NCBI GenBank assembly: GCA_039105265.1
Contig: JAPFFF010000003.1
Location: 6,944,001 to 7,008,000 of the forward strand
DNA length: 64,000 nt
Reading direction: 5' to 3'
DNA from: Tritrichomonas musculus
Lineage: Eukaryota; Parabasalia; Tritrichomonadida; Tritrichomonadidae
The position numbers were made by a program, and so were the translations under genes. Within the stretch, counting starts at the first letter, position 1. Every line of letters starts with the position of its first letter. The notes under the pieces are model-generated. The model did no database searches, was not told the DNA's origin, and saw nothing but the letters and a program-made list of their open reading frames with translations. This document shows positions 10,499 to 20,695 of the stretch, piece by piece.

Positions 10499-10633
10499 TT
10501 GCCAAATACCCTCTGAAAACCTATCGTAAGTACACACTCTCTACTTTCACTATTCCACCAATGTCATTTCCAAGGTATGGAGTAGTTTTTGAGCTTTCTA
10601 ATGGTGTTTTTTGAATTCTACACCCGAAAAAAT
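10499..10633 (+). repeat. partial second copy of A's TIR sequence
   Basis: GCCAAATACC and CCTATCGTAAGTACACA, present in the TIR at about 10040-10077, recur at 10500-10536. Then CATTTCCAAGGTATGGAGTA and TGAATTCTACACCCGAAAAA (10563-10633) match the inner extension of the right TIR at 59341-59386. The left end of A is thus a rearranged, partly duplicated version of the simpler right end. Confidence 0.7.
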
Positions 10634-10653
10634 ATCTATCAACTTTTTGTATT

Positions 10654-13600
10654 TCACAGTAATGAATGTATTTCATTCTTAGTGTTATCTTCAAGTAAGA
10701 TACCATTTGATGTAAAGAATGTCGAATTAATCGCTATGAAATTAGCTGTTGCATTAACCACTAAATTGCCACTACTTAATGGAAATTCAATATTGTTTAA
10801 CCAGATCTTAGTTGGTTCACATTGATATTCACTCGTAGGCGTATTATTAACATTGAATGATATATTGATTTTGATTTCTTCTTCACTGGTAACATTATCT
10901 TTGGTTTCATTATAATTCAAATAGAGTGTTCCCTCATATGCATCAAGTTGTTTTTCGAATTGATAACGAATGCTATTACTATTCGGTACGCTGAATGTGT
11001 ACTTAATTATTGTTAATTTATTCACTAACGCATCTAACCTAGCTTTTAATGATTCGTTCTCATGTTGTAGATTTGATATCTGACTGTTCATTGTTACGAT
11101 TTTAGTAACATTATCACCTACTAACTTGGCTAGATCTTGATGAGATTTAGCATATTTATTCAACTCGCTCTTCAACGCATATCCATCGAGATCATCTATA
11201 GTAGCATAATCAGTCAAATCAACAGGTTCAGGAATCTCACTTTTCAATGCTATTTTATCTTGTTTCAATATTCTTTCCGCTAATATTAATTTGGTATCGA
11301 AATAGTCTTCCCCGTTATCGATATAAAAGCACAGACCATTACTATCACTTTTATAATAAGTTAAGTAATAAGTTGTTCCGTCAATTTCAAAAGCGACATT
11401 AACATCTCCATCATCAGTAATAACACCATTATAATCAAACAAATAATCAAACTCTTTTACAAAGCCATCGTTATTTGATATTGTTCCAACAAGGTGAATT
11501 CCACTAGTCAATTTTATTTTGACTTCCCACGTTCCGGAATTATCTTGGACATTTTCAAAAGGCACATCGACAGCATCTTTGTATATCAAATCATTTTTGC
11601 TTCGATATTTATTATCCGCTTCCTCTTTTGTATACAGGTTATCCATATTAACCATATTATTTTTTAATTCATCTAATGCTTCATTTACTTCATCAACAGT
11701 TGGGAATTCATTTAATGTAGTAGCTAGAGCTGTATCATTCTTTTCTATCTGCTCATGTAATGTATCTATCTTCTTATGTAAAGCATCTATATCACAAGTA
11801 TATGCTAAATCATTTGTAGTAAATTCCATTCTTCTTTTTGCTGTATTCTCTTTGATGCTGATTCCACCAACTCTATGTTTATTTGGGTTTGATATAACAA
11901 ATGTTTTGTCATTCATAGTGCAGCTAGGAAAATCAGTTGTTCCTTGGTAATTAATTGTTCCACCAGTAATATTAATAGTAACTATATTCTCTTCATAATC
12001 AACATCATTGTATTCACTAACTTTTTGGACCAAAAATCGTGCTTTGATTGTTCCATCTGTGATAACATCTTCAGCCTCCAAATGGACCTCGCCATTAACA
12101 TATTTACCAACAACATCTATTATGTCATCTCTAACCAAATCTGTTGATGACACACTCTTCTCTACAGTAGTCGCTAATGTTTTTATCATTGGTTTCATCG
12201 TATGACGGAATCTCTTACACATATCCATTGTTGAAGTTAATGTCATGGCTACTTTGGACGGATCATCAAGTTCATCAGTAAAGTTTATTTCATTAACTGG
12301 TACATACTCCTCATCGCACCAAGCTATAATATTATTTAGTTTATCTTTGTTAGATAACGAACGCATCATTCTACCAACTGGAACAGATACCATATCACCA
12401 AAGAATACATCAGCTCCAATATCAGGTAGTTCGTCAGTGAGCTTACCAGCAATATCTTCTACAACATTTGTACCAACATCAGACACCTTGGTTACAGTAT
12501 TTATTAATTCCCTACCCCCAGTTTGTGCTGCTTTAGATGCAAATGATAATGCTTTACCAGCAACACCAATACCAGTAGCACCTAATACACAACCAACAGC
12601 ACCTAAAGCAATACCTATGTTAGCTTTCATATCTACCTTATCCACTTCTTTTTGTAAATATTTTGTCTTCGCTGCTTGTTCTGCCATCTCTGAGTTCAAT
12701 GTCTCTACATTGTTCTTTATATCTTTCACGTCATAAGAAACCACATCAACAGTATTTGTAACCATGTTTAGATCTGATCGCATAGTCATAATGTTATCAG
12801 CTGTAATTATCTTCGAAGAAGTAATATTGAAGTCCGTATACAAAGTTGTGGCTGCATCTGGTCTTGGAGTAATCTCATAAAATTGTTGTTGAATAATGTA
12901 CTTAAAAGCATTTGTTGTTGGATCCCAGTTAACTTCTTCTATAGGATCCGTGTACTGTTGACGTAAATAGAGTTCGATATCTCTAGTCGCTATGTTAATG
13001 TTACTGCTGGACCAATAATAGTTAATTTTTTCAATACTATCTAATTCAGCAATCAAATCTATGTCGTACCCATAATGTTCGTTCTTATGTAGTTCATCCC
13101 ATCTAAAAGTAAGCCTGTTACTCGCTCCATCAAGTGACATATCGTAAACAATTTTGTCTATACGGTTCAACAACGACTCTACCTCTTCTTTATTACTGTT
13201 TTGGATCTGTAATTGTAGCGGTAAATAATCGTATCCTTCTTTAGTATATATCTCTACTGTTGAATCACATCTATCTATTTCTATGCTATGTGCAGAACCA
13301 TTTGCCTCTGTACCATCTTTGAACAACAACTTTGTAGTGCCATTGGCGAACATCACTTTCATGAAATTTTCATTAGTATCATCCAACAACATCTTATTCC
13401 ATTCACTACGTTTGCATCTGACATAGCATCCACTTGCTCCATAATTATTTTTGTTTACACGAAGATATTGCTTACTGCTCTCTATTTTCCCATTGCTACG
13501 TCCTTGCATGTTCTCTCCAACCCATTTTGTTCCATCCCATATTAGGCTCCATCTATTACCAAAACAGTGTTCAGTAAATGTAAAATTAAGGTTAATGGGT

Positions 13601-14316
13601 ATTGTATAATCATTTGGAATTCGATATATCATCTTGTAGTAATCAACTGAGTCGACATTCACTGTAGTTACGACACTTGGTTTATAAAAGTAATGAACAT
13701 CTGATTCATACAACTGAAGAGCATTACGCGCATCTATTACATCACACTTGACTACTGGCTTCTTCGCAACCATCGAGTCTTGCTTTAGTAAGTACTGTAT
13801 CGATAGCTCCCCATTCATGTATAATGAATATGGATTCACACCGAGTCTAGTATCAAATGCTATAAAGAACTCAGGGCCGAATGTAGTCCAATGTGTGACC
13901 ATACATTTAAGATCAGTACGACATGTAATACACGGACCTTTTGCTTGATGATTTTCAACGTATGCAGTAAATTCTTTCACTAGATTGCCTTCATAATCGT
14001 ATATCACTTCTTTCCTAAGTATGAACTTGAATACGACAGTTACGTCAGGAGCAGCTATTATCTTATTTAGTACGTCATTTGACATATTAATTTTCAGGAT
14101 GTTGTAGTTAGCCATCGACAGTGATTCATCTTTATAGGCTGTTATGTTCTCATTTTTGATTTCATATTCAGGATAACCTTCTACTTCTTCAAACCAGCTT
14201 CCTCCTTGTACATATCCATCCAAATCACTCAGCGTTAATAATTCACTTCCTTTCCTAGTAGCATCTCCTACCTTAAATTGTATGTCTCCAATGAATTTTG
14301 TTGTCGTCTCGTCCAT
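10654..14316 (-). CDS. giant putative surface/fibre protein, 1220 residues (Polinton A)
   Basis: This is homologous to the 874-residue protein of B at 27576-30197; both start with a TTT/TTR-F-GDIQFK pattern. Features in order: an N-terminal domain; a repeated module at about residues 205-260 with FYKP and a tryptophan-rich WDGTKW motif, shared with the other giant protein; a QQFYEITP plus SSKIITADNIMTMR block (about 478-510); a coiled coil (about 520-560); a Gly/Ala-rich hydrophobic segment (about 565-595) that could insert in a membrane; more coiled-coil stretches (about 860-900 and 1060-1100); and a beta-rich C-terminus. The layout resembles a trimeric attachment protein. It lies downstream of and parallel to the second giant gene. 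The function is inferred. Confidence 0.65.
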   Translation of the reverse strand: MDETTTKFIGDIQFKVGDATRKGSELLTLSDLDGYVQGGSWFEEVEGYPEYEIKNENITAYKDESLSMANYNILKINMSNDVLNKIIAAPDVTVVFKFILRKEVIYDYEGNLVKEFTAYVENHQAKGPCITCRTDLKCMVTHWTTFGPEFFIAFDTRLGVNPYSLYMNGELSIQYLLKQDSMVAKKPVVKCDVIDARNALQLYESDVHYFYKPSVVTTVNVDSVDYYKMIYRIPNDYTIPINLNFTFTEHCFGNRWSLIWDGTKWVGENMQGRSNGKIESSKQYLRVNKNNYGASGCYVRCKRSEWNKMLLDDTNENFMKVMFANGTTKLLFKDGTEANGSAHSIEIDRCDSTVEIYTKEGYDYLPLQLQIQNSNKEEVESLLNRIDKIVYDMSLDGASNRLTFRWDELHKNEHYGYDIDLIAELDSIEKINYYWSSSNINIATRDIELYLRQQYTDPIEEVNWDPTTNAFKYIIQQQFYEITPRPDAATTLYTDFNITSSKIITADNIMTMRSDLNMVTNTVDVVSYDVKDIKNNVETLNSEMAEQAAKTKYLQKEVDKVDMKANIGIALGAVGCVLGATGIGVAGKALSFASKAAQTGGRELINTVTKVSDVGTNVVEDIAGKLTDELPDIGADVFFGDMVSVPVGRMMRSLSNKDKLNNIIAWCDEEYVPVNEINFTDELDDPSKVAMTLTSTMDMCKRFRHTMKPMIKTLATTVEKSVSSTDLVRDDIIDVVGKYVNGEVHLEAEDVITDGTIKARFLVQKVSEYNDVDYEENIVTINITGGTINYQGTTDFPSCTMNDKTFVISNPNKHRVGGISIKENTAKRRMEFTTNDLAYTCDIDALHKKIDTLHEQIEKNDTALATTLNEFPTVDEVNEALDELKNNMVNMDNLYTKEEADNKYRSKNDLIYKDAVDVPFENVQDNSGTWEVKIKLTSGIHLVGTISNNDGFVKEFDYLFDYNGVITDDGDVNVAFEIDGTTYYLTYYKSDSNGLCFYIDNGEDYFDTKLILAERILKQDKIALKSEIPEPVDLTDYATIDDLDGYALKSELNKYAKSHQDLAKLVGDNVTKIVTMNSQISNLQHENESLKARLDALVNKLTIIKYTFSVPNSNSIRYQFEKQLDAYEGTLYLNYNETKDNVTSEEEIKINISFNVNNTPTSEYQCEPTKIWLNNIEFPLSSGNLVVNATANFIAINSTFFTSNGILLEDNTKNEIHSLL

Positions 14317-14343
14317 TTAAGTCCAAAAAAATAATTCTCTATT

Positions 14344-17300
14344 CTACTCTATATTTGCGCACTTCTTCTCTAATGTAGCAAGTCTTGTCTCAAGAGTATC
14401 AATATATGCATCCTTCTGGTCTATCATTTCCTTCACTTCTGCTTTAGTAATATAAGCAGTCATATCTATATCTTCTAATGGATGCTTATTATCGAGTTCT
14501 TTTATTTTCTCGCACATGAATGCTATTGTACCCTTTAAAGTATCGCGATATGTCTTTGCAATATTAATACATGTATCAAATGAAACCATCATCTTATCAG
14601 CATCCTTCATTGTTATTTCAAGTTCAGGTTCATCATCTGTTTCTTCATGATATGCCCATGCAAGAATCTTTTCTAATACATCTTCCTCTGCTAATGTTTC
14701 TGGGTTATCATTACGACGGAACCAACTTGGAATATTAAATAATCCTATTCTATTTGCTACATATGCTTCTGCTGCTACTCCTGCTATAGCTGCTGCATCA
14801 CCAGGATGATGTCTAACAAACTGCCATTGACCATGTAAGAACCTTCTAGCAACATAACCTACTGCTCCCATAATAACCTGGGTAGTTGCACTTATAACAC
14901 CATCTTGTTGGTACATTTCTATCACTCCATTCACAATATTAATTACATGTAGTCTTCTTCTATCTATTGTAGCAACTACATTTCCATTATATAGTACTTG
15001 TGTTATTTCTTCACCAGTTGTTTCATCTAATGTGTCATTAAAAGCTAAAAGATTACCATGAGAATAAATATTATCCATTAGTTCTCCTCTTTGTTCATCA
15101 CTCATTTGTTCTATCATTCTTGCTGTTATTGCTGGTGTTGTTCCTGGTACTGTCCAAGTATCTGTTGTGGCAACAAGGTCATAATGCTGATATCTAACTC
15201 CATTTGCATTGACTTCTATTTGTGAATTTATTCCAACAAATCGTACTTGACCTCCACTAATATTTGCTGTTGTTGGAGCTGAATAATCAATAGTAGCAAC
15301 AATTGGGTCAATAGTCTCTCCTCTATGGTCAATAATATTTATCCATGCTTCCATTGTTTGGTCATTCAAGTAAGGTTCTAAACCAATATCTCCATTTTGA
15401 ACAAATGGTAAATTTAGTCTATCTTGCATCGATAATTGTTCAATATCTCTCGCTGTGTATGTTGTTCCTTCCCATTCTATTGACCAATTATTATCAGTAG
15501 CTCTATGTATTCTATCTGTCATCTCAATATCAGCTGGCCTTATTAGAGTCCTTCGTTGAAATACATTATTATGGATAATGAGTTGGTCATTATAAAACAA
15601 ATCATATACATTAAACCACTCTCTTCCATGATATTGGATACGTAAGATATCAGGATGATTAGCAACTAATGCATTTCGTTCTTCTCTTGTCAAATCAGCT
15701 ATGTCTTCTAAGGTATACTGAGTTCCAGCAATATCAATAACAGGAACTTGATTCCTAAGTGCAATCGTAGTTGAAGCTGTATTTGTCATTGTAGTCTGTG
15801 GTACAGTTATATCTGTTCGAATCTCATCTGTTTCATCTGTAACAACTTGTGGCTGAACTTCTCTATGAGTTCTCACTAATGATTGTTCAGTGGTTGTGAT
15901 AGTATTAGTTGCATTATCAGTATCATTATCAGTTATTGTAATCGAGGATGAATTAATATTTAATGTTTCAGTTCCATTCGTATCTGGTCTATTCCTAAAG
16001 AAGTGTAAGACATTCGAACCAAGTGTAGCAATAGCATTTCCTAACTGAGTCAGTGCATGTGTTGTCGAAAGGACAACCTGTGTTGCTGAAAATGTTGATA
16101 TAGCTCCAGCCACGGGTATTTGAACAGTTGTTGTAGTTGGCAAAAATCTTTCCATAGTCATCTTATCAGCCTTCAAATCAACATTCACCAAAAACTTACC
16201 TTGAAAGCCACTACCTCCATCACCAGGATACCTCCACCTCCACCTCCTCCACCATTTCCTCCTGGCCCAGGGAAAGGTGTTGTTTGATATGTATTAATAT
16301 TTACTGAGTTATTGGACATATTTAATGTTGAGAGTACCCCTGCAATCGATACTACTGAAGCTAGAATATTTAAAATCGTATTTGCAACTGATATACCTTG
16401 TTTAATGCTATCAGTATATTCATTATACATGGCTTGAATTCTCATTTGCTCAGCTAGATTATCAACTGTCTGTTTCAATAAAGCATAATCATATTGCAAT
16501 ATGTCAGTAATTCCTCCAACAACATTTAAGTCTCTTCTCATCGTCATGATATTATCAGCCCATATAATCTTTGATGAATAAATATTTAAATCTGTTGATA
16601 TAGTTGAACAGTTTCTTGGATCTGGTTCTACTTCATAAAATTGTTCTTGTAAGATTATGTTAAATGGATTAACTTTTACATCAAATTCAAATAATTCTTT
16701 TTCCATGTATATTCGAATGTTCTTATGATTAAATCCTTCAATGATTTTAATGGAATACCTTTTTTCTCGATGATAATTAAATGATTCTAGACAAGGATTT
16801 GATCCATAAGTGTGCATGACTCCAGAATTAATACAGTGTTCAGGATGACAATCCCATTTTAATTCTGTTATGTTTCCATTAATATTTAAATCTGCATAAA
16901 CATATAATCCGTCTTCTTCTTGTAATCCGCTTGGTGCATCAACATACATTCTAGCTTGTTCATATTTATTTCCATCTTGTGTGAAAGTACCTGAACTGCT
17001 AGGATCAAAAACTGCAGTTGTTCCTACGTTTAATATGGTTCCATCTTTCTTAACAACTCTCCAATTTGTAAGATAGTCTTTTAGTATGTGAGCATAATTA
17101 TCATCATCTGTTAAATCTTCTTTTATTGTTCCTTTTATCCATTTCCCAATTAGTTCGTTCTTTTTGATTATTATTGCTGGAGCTCCGCTATTATTATTCA
17201 TGTATGATATTTTTGCTGTAAACACATTTTGACAGTTATTTCCTGTCCAATTTTTTCCATCCCATATTAATTCCCAAGTGTGCCTAAATAAATAGTCCTT

Positions 17301-19574
17301 GAACCTAAATACCATATTCAATGATAAATCATAATCATTATCAATATCCCATCTCATACAATAATAATTGGATTCTTCATATACCTGAGATGGTCTATAT
17401 AAATATAATTGATCTGATTCCTTCAAGGTAAAATACTTGGAGTCAGTTGATGGAGTAGAGGGAACAACATCATAGATTGCTTGATATTTGGAGACCAATG
17501 AGTTATATTGATTTCGAAATACTTCTAATATATCATCATCAATCTCAATTACAATTTTATTTCCATCAGGGTCAACAATATCAAAGCTATTTTCATCATC
17601 AGTATTAACAACGTCATTATCATCAACTTCAAGTGTACGAGCATGAGGAGCAGGAGGATGTCGTGTAATCTTATTTAAAATCCATTGGGCACCTCTTCCT
17701 ATTGGTTCGAAAAGGGCAGCTATTAGAATTACACATAAACAAAATGCCCCAACGCCTAAACCCCCAGCGATTGCATATACAAGTATTACATAAACATACA
17801 GAATTAAATCAGAATAACCTCCTATATATTGCCAAAATTGAGCATCTATCCAATTTCCGCCTATCTGTATAATATTATTAACTAAATTTGGGTAGTTCAT
17901 GATAAAATCAACTATGAAGTGCCATAAGTTGCTCCAAAATAATGTAAATGAGCTATATGCTATTTTAATCATTCGAATTCCTTCATTCTTTAATTCATCA
18001 ATTTTGTTATTAAGTCTTGGTGTCAATTCTTTTATCTCATCAATGACCTGATGCAAATCTACATCCTTAAAGTCAGCATCTGCATCTTCTCCTCCAATAT
18101 AAAAGATTACCCCCACTTTTTCATTATCTTTAACAGCTTCATATGCAATATCCACAATACTATCAATACCATACCAGATAAAATAAAATAAGTTATATAT
18201 AATCTTCATAAATTCTTTTGTCGCAAAAGCAATTGTTTTATAAGTTAATTTAATAGGCTGTTTAGCAAGAGATAGGGTAGTTGAAATGATATTATACAAT
18301 AAGTCTTTTATCCATCCTATTGTCTTTTTACTATATAACCAATACTTAGATACATTGATTGTGAGTTCTTCTGGTTCTATAATTTTTGGAATCTTATTTT
18401 CTTCGAGTTTCTTTAATTCATCAGTAGTGGGAATTTCATAAACCATATCATCTTGGTTAACTAACTCCTTTGGTGGCTCAGTTGGAGTAGGTGTAGGCGT
18501 AGGTGTAGGAGTAGGAGTAGGAGTTGTTTCATCAATTTCTATTTTAACCTCATGTATTTCAGGTTCACCAGTTGTTTTATTAATTAAGCACATAGAAGTA
18601 TTTCCACCTGTTAAGTTCAAGAGGGTCTCATAAGATATAGTTTGATCATTTAACGCATCTATCCATTTAGTAATATTAGCAGCTGTTGTATTTGTTTTAT
18701 TAACAAAGTCTTTCATGTTAGTTATGTTAGTCTCATTGACATCATAGGTAGTTTCATTAGTAGTTTCATTAACCTTTTCATCAACATATTTAACAGGTTC
18801 TACCTCAGTAAAATTAACAGTATTATTTGCTATCCATTTAGATATATTTTCATTACTTGTACTTATATCTTGTATTATAGCGTCCATACTTTCTGGTTTC
18901 TTGTCCTCCGTTTCATAAGTTAAGGCTTGAGTAGTTTTATCTACATGTTCAACAATTATTTTTAAATCAGATAGTTTAGACCAATCGATACTAGGTGCAA
19001 TTGCATTATTTACATCATCTATATTTTTAATCATTAAGTTCATTACATTTAGCATACCTTGATGATTCTGTGTAAGTGCTTCTATTAGTTTCTTGTGTGT
19101 ACTAACATCATATGATTCTGTTATTATTTCTTTATCATTTACCTCACCTGTAAAATAGTTTAATGTAGCACCAGGTGCAATACCAGAATCTACGTCATCC
19201 TTCATTTTAGCTAGAAAGGTATGTAAATTAGTAGCACTATCTCGTAGTCTTTCATAGAGCTTATTGAAGCTTGCACAATATTGTATTTTTGGTGTCAGTG
19301 TACCGTCAGTATTCCATGTATAAATACCTTTCCCTGCCATAAGATTAAGCGCACCAAAGTTTTCGAATCCATTTTTTTCGAAATAATCACCAACTATTTT
19401 TTCATCTATTTCAGCTTTGTTGTAGATACAATTAAATTGCACCATTTCGCCAGGTTCAATAGTGTTTTCGATGTTTAGTCGTTTACCATCTTCTTCATCA
19501 ATAGTGATTTCTATATCATTTGATTTGAGTTTATATGCTTCCTTGCTCTTTGCAGAATACAGTGCCAAAGACAT
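14344..19574 (-). pseudogene. giant putative membrane-anchored surface protein (Polinton A copy)
   Basis: This is the counterpart of B's single 1755-residue frame at 30217-35484. It looks broken, with about one break. Parts in order from the N-terminus: helical domain; Thr/Pro repeat hinge (TPTPTPTP, about residue 365-380); amphipathic helices; a strong membrane segment (about residues 585-621); the tryptophan WDG module (about 720-780); the QQFYEVEP-type block; a poly-glycine linker; then an Ala/Thr-rich domain and a terminal coiled coil. The start is set at the Met of MSLALYS, 18 bp from the divergent gene at 19593. Long tracts are nearly identical in DNA to B's gene. Confidence 0.7.
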
Positions 19575-19592
19575 TTTATCAGAAATTAAATT
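19575..19592. promoter_or_regulatory. 18-bp divergent start region (Polinton A)
   Basis: The giant surface gene (minus, start 19574) and the jelly-roll-like gene (plus, start 19593) diverge from an 18-bp AT-rich gap. The equivalent gap in B is 16 bp (35485-35500). Promoter elements must overlap the coding ends, and the shared arrangement suggests co-expression of the two genes. Confidence 0.5.
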
Positions 19593-20324
19593 ATGTTGTA
19601 TAGTGTTCAGAGTCAACCAGGTAATTACAATACGGTAAGACTTAATATTGATATCCCATGGAAATGTCCATACGTGAAGTACTATGTTTCATCTATTAAT
19701 ACCAAAGCCAACATATTAATGACAACTGCGGAAGATTATTTAATATTTACTACATCAAAGAGTGAGGTACGAATTGATTTCGAGGAGATGTATACCTATT
19801 CATTTGGATATCTAGTCAAATTTCTAAATTCTCGTCAGACTACTATCACCTTCAAGAATATCAATAACAGAACCATATCATTAACACCTACTGAAAATAT
19901 TACATTCAAGGAAGGAAGTCATAGAGCAAAATTGATTACTGGTTTGTTCAACTGCAAGGAATTTGATGTAAAAGCTAATGAAGAAAAAAATGTACCTGAT
20001 CTACCTATACTTGATTTTGCCAATAAGTTGTATTTAGTTTCATTACAGGGGGTAGCAACTCATTCATCAATTGGAGACCAAGAATATACCCCAAGCATCC
20101 TTGCAAACATTGACACAATGATAATGGATCAAGAGGCAATGATAGTTAACTATGACATGACTAAGCCAATAAAAATAAAAGTTAATACGGATTCATTAAA
20201 ATATTTGGAAATGAGATTAGTTGATTTCATGTTTCAACCAGTAATATTAAAATCTCCTCTCTTCATTACCTTAAAAATAAAACCAAGCCAAGAGGCTGAT
20301 ATATATGACATCCTTACTAAATGA
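19593..20324 (+). CDS. jelly-roll-like small virion protein, 243 residues (Polinton A)
   Basis: This is homologous along its length to B's 35501-36241, with blocks PWKC.YVKYYVSS, HRA.L.TGL and SLKFLE/KYLE. The C-terminal pattern, a predicted strand then LVDFMFQPV and SPLFITLKIKP, resembles that of the penton-like proteins. The protein is beta-rich without membrane segments. Its place, divergent from the giant surface gene, suggests it forms a base or partner for the surface protein. Its stop codon overlaps the end of the convergent GIY-YIG gene by 8 bp. The exact role is inference. Confidence 0.6.
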   Translation: MLYSVQSQPGNYNTVRLNIDIPWKCPYVKYYVSSINTKANILMTTAEDYLIFTTSKSEVRIDFEEMYTYSFGYLVKFLNSRQTTITFKNINNRTISLTPTENITFKEGSHRAKLITGLFNCKEFDVKANEEKNVPDLPILDFANKLYLVSLQGVATHSSIGDQEYTPSILANIDTMIMDQEAMIVNYDMTKPIKIKVNTDSLKYLEMRLVDFMFQPVILKSPLFITLKIKPSQEADIYDILTK

Positions 20325-20640
20325 TAGCTCTGGGACAATGATATTGGATATAAGTCCTAATAATATATATCATTTCATTCACATTCCCAACAAAGTACTC
20401 ATTACCTATAAATGCTGTTCCATCTCTTGTTGTTGCTCTCTTATAATTTTCTTCAAATATTGTTATTAATTCTTTTTCCACTTTTACTGAATCACTTACT
20501 GCTTCAATTATATATACTTCGCTGTCTTTTGGATATTGTCCCATTCTTGTTGCAATCTTATTTGTTCTACCAATTTTGTATACAGGTTGATTAGAATAAG
20601 AAAATTCCCTTTCACGAATCAAATATATGTATTCTACCAT
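20317..20640 (-). CDS. GIY-YIG / T5orf172-type nuclease domain protein
   Basis: This is a 107-residue protein. YIYLIRERE near the start, VYKIGRT at residues 20-26 and a following R..QYPKDSEVY block match the T5orf172/GIY-YIG-like domain common in large DNA viruses. Members are thought to be nucleases, often mobile or accessory. It has no counterpart at the equivalent place in B, where the polymerase gene follows directly, so it is likely an accessory insertion. It converges on the jelly-roll-like gene with an 8-bp overlap. Confidence 0.7.
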   Translation of the reverse strand: MVEYIYLIREREFSYSNQPVYKIGRTNKIATRMGQYPKDSEVYIIEAVSDSVKVEKELITIFEENYKRATTRDGTAFIGNEYFVGNVNEMIYIIRTYIQYHCPRAII

Positions 20641-20695
20641 TTTAGGGTTAATAAATATTTAGCGTGATATTTTTTTATTTCTTATTTACACTTAA
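20641..20695. promoter_or_regulatory. divergent promoter region before A's DNA polymerase
   Basis: A 55-bp gap lies between the GIY-YIG gene (minus) and the polymerase gene (plus). It contains GATATTTTTTTATTTC about 20 bases before the polymerase ATG, matching the T-tract motif seen before other genes. Function is inferred from position. Confidence 0.4.

Noticed and set aside
12245-12736. 163-residue plus-strand frame within the giant surface gene of A
   Set aside because: It is antisense to a conserved long gene, of low-complexity Ser/Thr/Ala composition, with no counterpart in B.
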